Under the pieces are notes generated by a model, which saw only the letters and a list, made by a program, of their open reading frames with translations, had not been told where the DNA came from and searched no databases. The position numbers were made by a program, and so were the translations under genes. DNA of 6,106 nucleotides from Rhodobacterales bacterium (GTDB lineage: Bacteria > Pseudomonadota > Alphaproteobacteria > Rhodobacterales > Rhodobacteraceae), in NCBI GenBank assembly GCA_013298675.1, contig JAAFIJ010000173.1:1-6106 (forward strand), in the 5' to 3' direction. Positions 5,958 to 6,106 of this stretch are shown in pieces (the first letter of the stretch is position 1; every line of letters starts with the position of its first letter).

Positions 5958-6106
5958 TTATAGCGAATGCACCCAACGCATCCGCTCTGCAAGGTCGGGC
6001 GCGCCAAAGGCCAAGGACCCCATGACCACTGTTTCCGCGCCTGCCGCACGGAGCAGTGGGACCGTGGTATCGCGGATGCCGCCATCTGCGGCCAAAACGA
6101 TGCGCC
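5958..6106 (-). CDS. Ribulose-phosphate 3-epimerase family protein, C-terminal end only
   Basis: The last 48 residues of a TIM-barrel sugar-phosphate epimerase are encoded on the minus strand, entering from the right edge and stopping at TAA 5958-5960. The frame was read from the sequence directly and starts with RIVLAADGGIRDTTVPLL, then RAAGAETVVMGSLAFG. The pattern DGGI..TVPLL..AGA..VV.GS..FG is the phosphate-binding end of pentulose-5-phosphate 3-epimerases: the DGG loop and the GS before the last helix. The catalytic residues lie outside the window. It could be the housekeeping Rpe or a paralogue serving a sugar-uptake operon; the AADGG instead of the usual VDGG slightly favours a paralogue. 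GC-rich codons match the catabolic operon, so this gene and the operon probably belong to the resident genome and flank the AT-rich insert. Confidence 0.8.
   Translation of the reverse strand, partial: RIVLAADGGIRDTTVPLLRAAGAETVVMGSLAFGAPDLAERMRWVHSL

Noticed and set aside
5616..5963. A 115-residue + strand open frame in the unassigned region
   Set aside because: It has no ribosome binding site, no recognisable motif and a basic, random-looking composition. Other frames overlap it, and it runs into the antisense of the epimerase end.
5798..6085. A 95-residue minus-strand open frame at the right edge
   Set aside because: It is out of frame with the epimerase C-terminus, which has the clear DGGI and GSLAFG motifs in the neighbouring frame.

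Overview
The window looks like an accessory segment of an alphaproteobacterial chromosome. The GC-rich codon use, the ATGA-overlapped genes and the style of the proteins suggest Rhodobacteraceae or Roseobacter, but this is an inference because no marker gene is present. It has three zones: a catabolic operon on the + strand (1-4091), a junction made of gene fragments (about 4092-4476), and an AT-richer minus-strand stretch with two immunity-like genes and decayed sequence (4477-5957). At the right edge is the end of a sugar-phosphate epimerase gene (5958-6106, minus).

Catabolic operon. Four tightly packed genes encode an alpha/beta hydrolase (left end cut off), a long flavin reductase, a luciferase-like (LLM) flavin-dependent monooxygenase and an NAD(P)-type aldehyde dehydrogenase. 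The first three overlap by 4 bases at ATGA junctions, and the fourth follows after 12 bases. This set matches the logic of trigonelline (N-methylnicotinate) degradation in Acinetobacter (tgn genes). There the reductase feeds reduced flavin to the monooxygenase, which opens the N-methylpyridine ring. The dehydrogenase oxidises the aldehyde-level (hydroxybutyrolactone) product, and the hydrolase breaks the resulting enamide down to succinate semialdehyde, methylamine, formate and CO2. The enzyme families are clear from motifs; the substrate is inferred from the gene set and could be another N-heterocycle. The reductase carries about 150 extra C-terminal residues, possibly a degenerate Nudix-like or substrate-sensing domain.

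Junction. After the dehydrogenase there is a possible 3' end of an unidentified minus-strand gene (4126 to about 4209). It abuts an internal piece of a type II secretion ATPase gene, gspE (about 4208-4416), which has lost its Walker motifs and its C-terminal end. No transposase or terminal repeats are visible.

Immunity-like region. A SUKH (SMI1/KNR4) protein and a DUF6984-like protein are encoded in tandem on the minus strand. Both are types often found as immunity proteins beside polymorphic or contact-dependent toxins, yet no intact toxin gene is in view. A 70-codon open frame (5485-5697, minus) runs into the DUF6984-like start with a 14-base overlap and is the best candidate for a toxin remnant or a small partner. 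The rest, up to 5957, appears to be non-coding or decayed, with an 11-bp direct repeat and some small hairpins. No tRNA, rRNA, CRISPR array or intact insertion sequence was seen.
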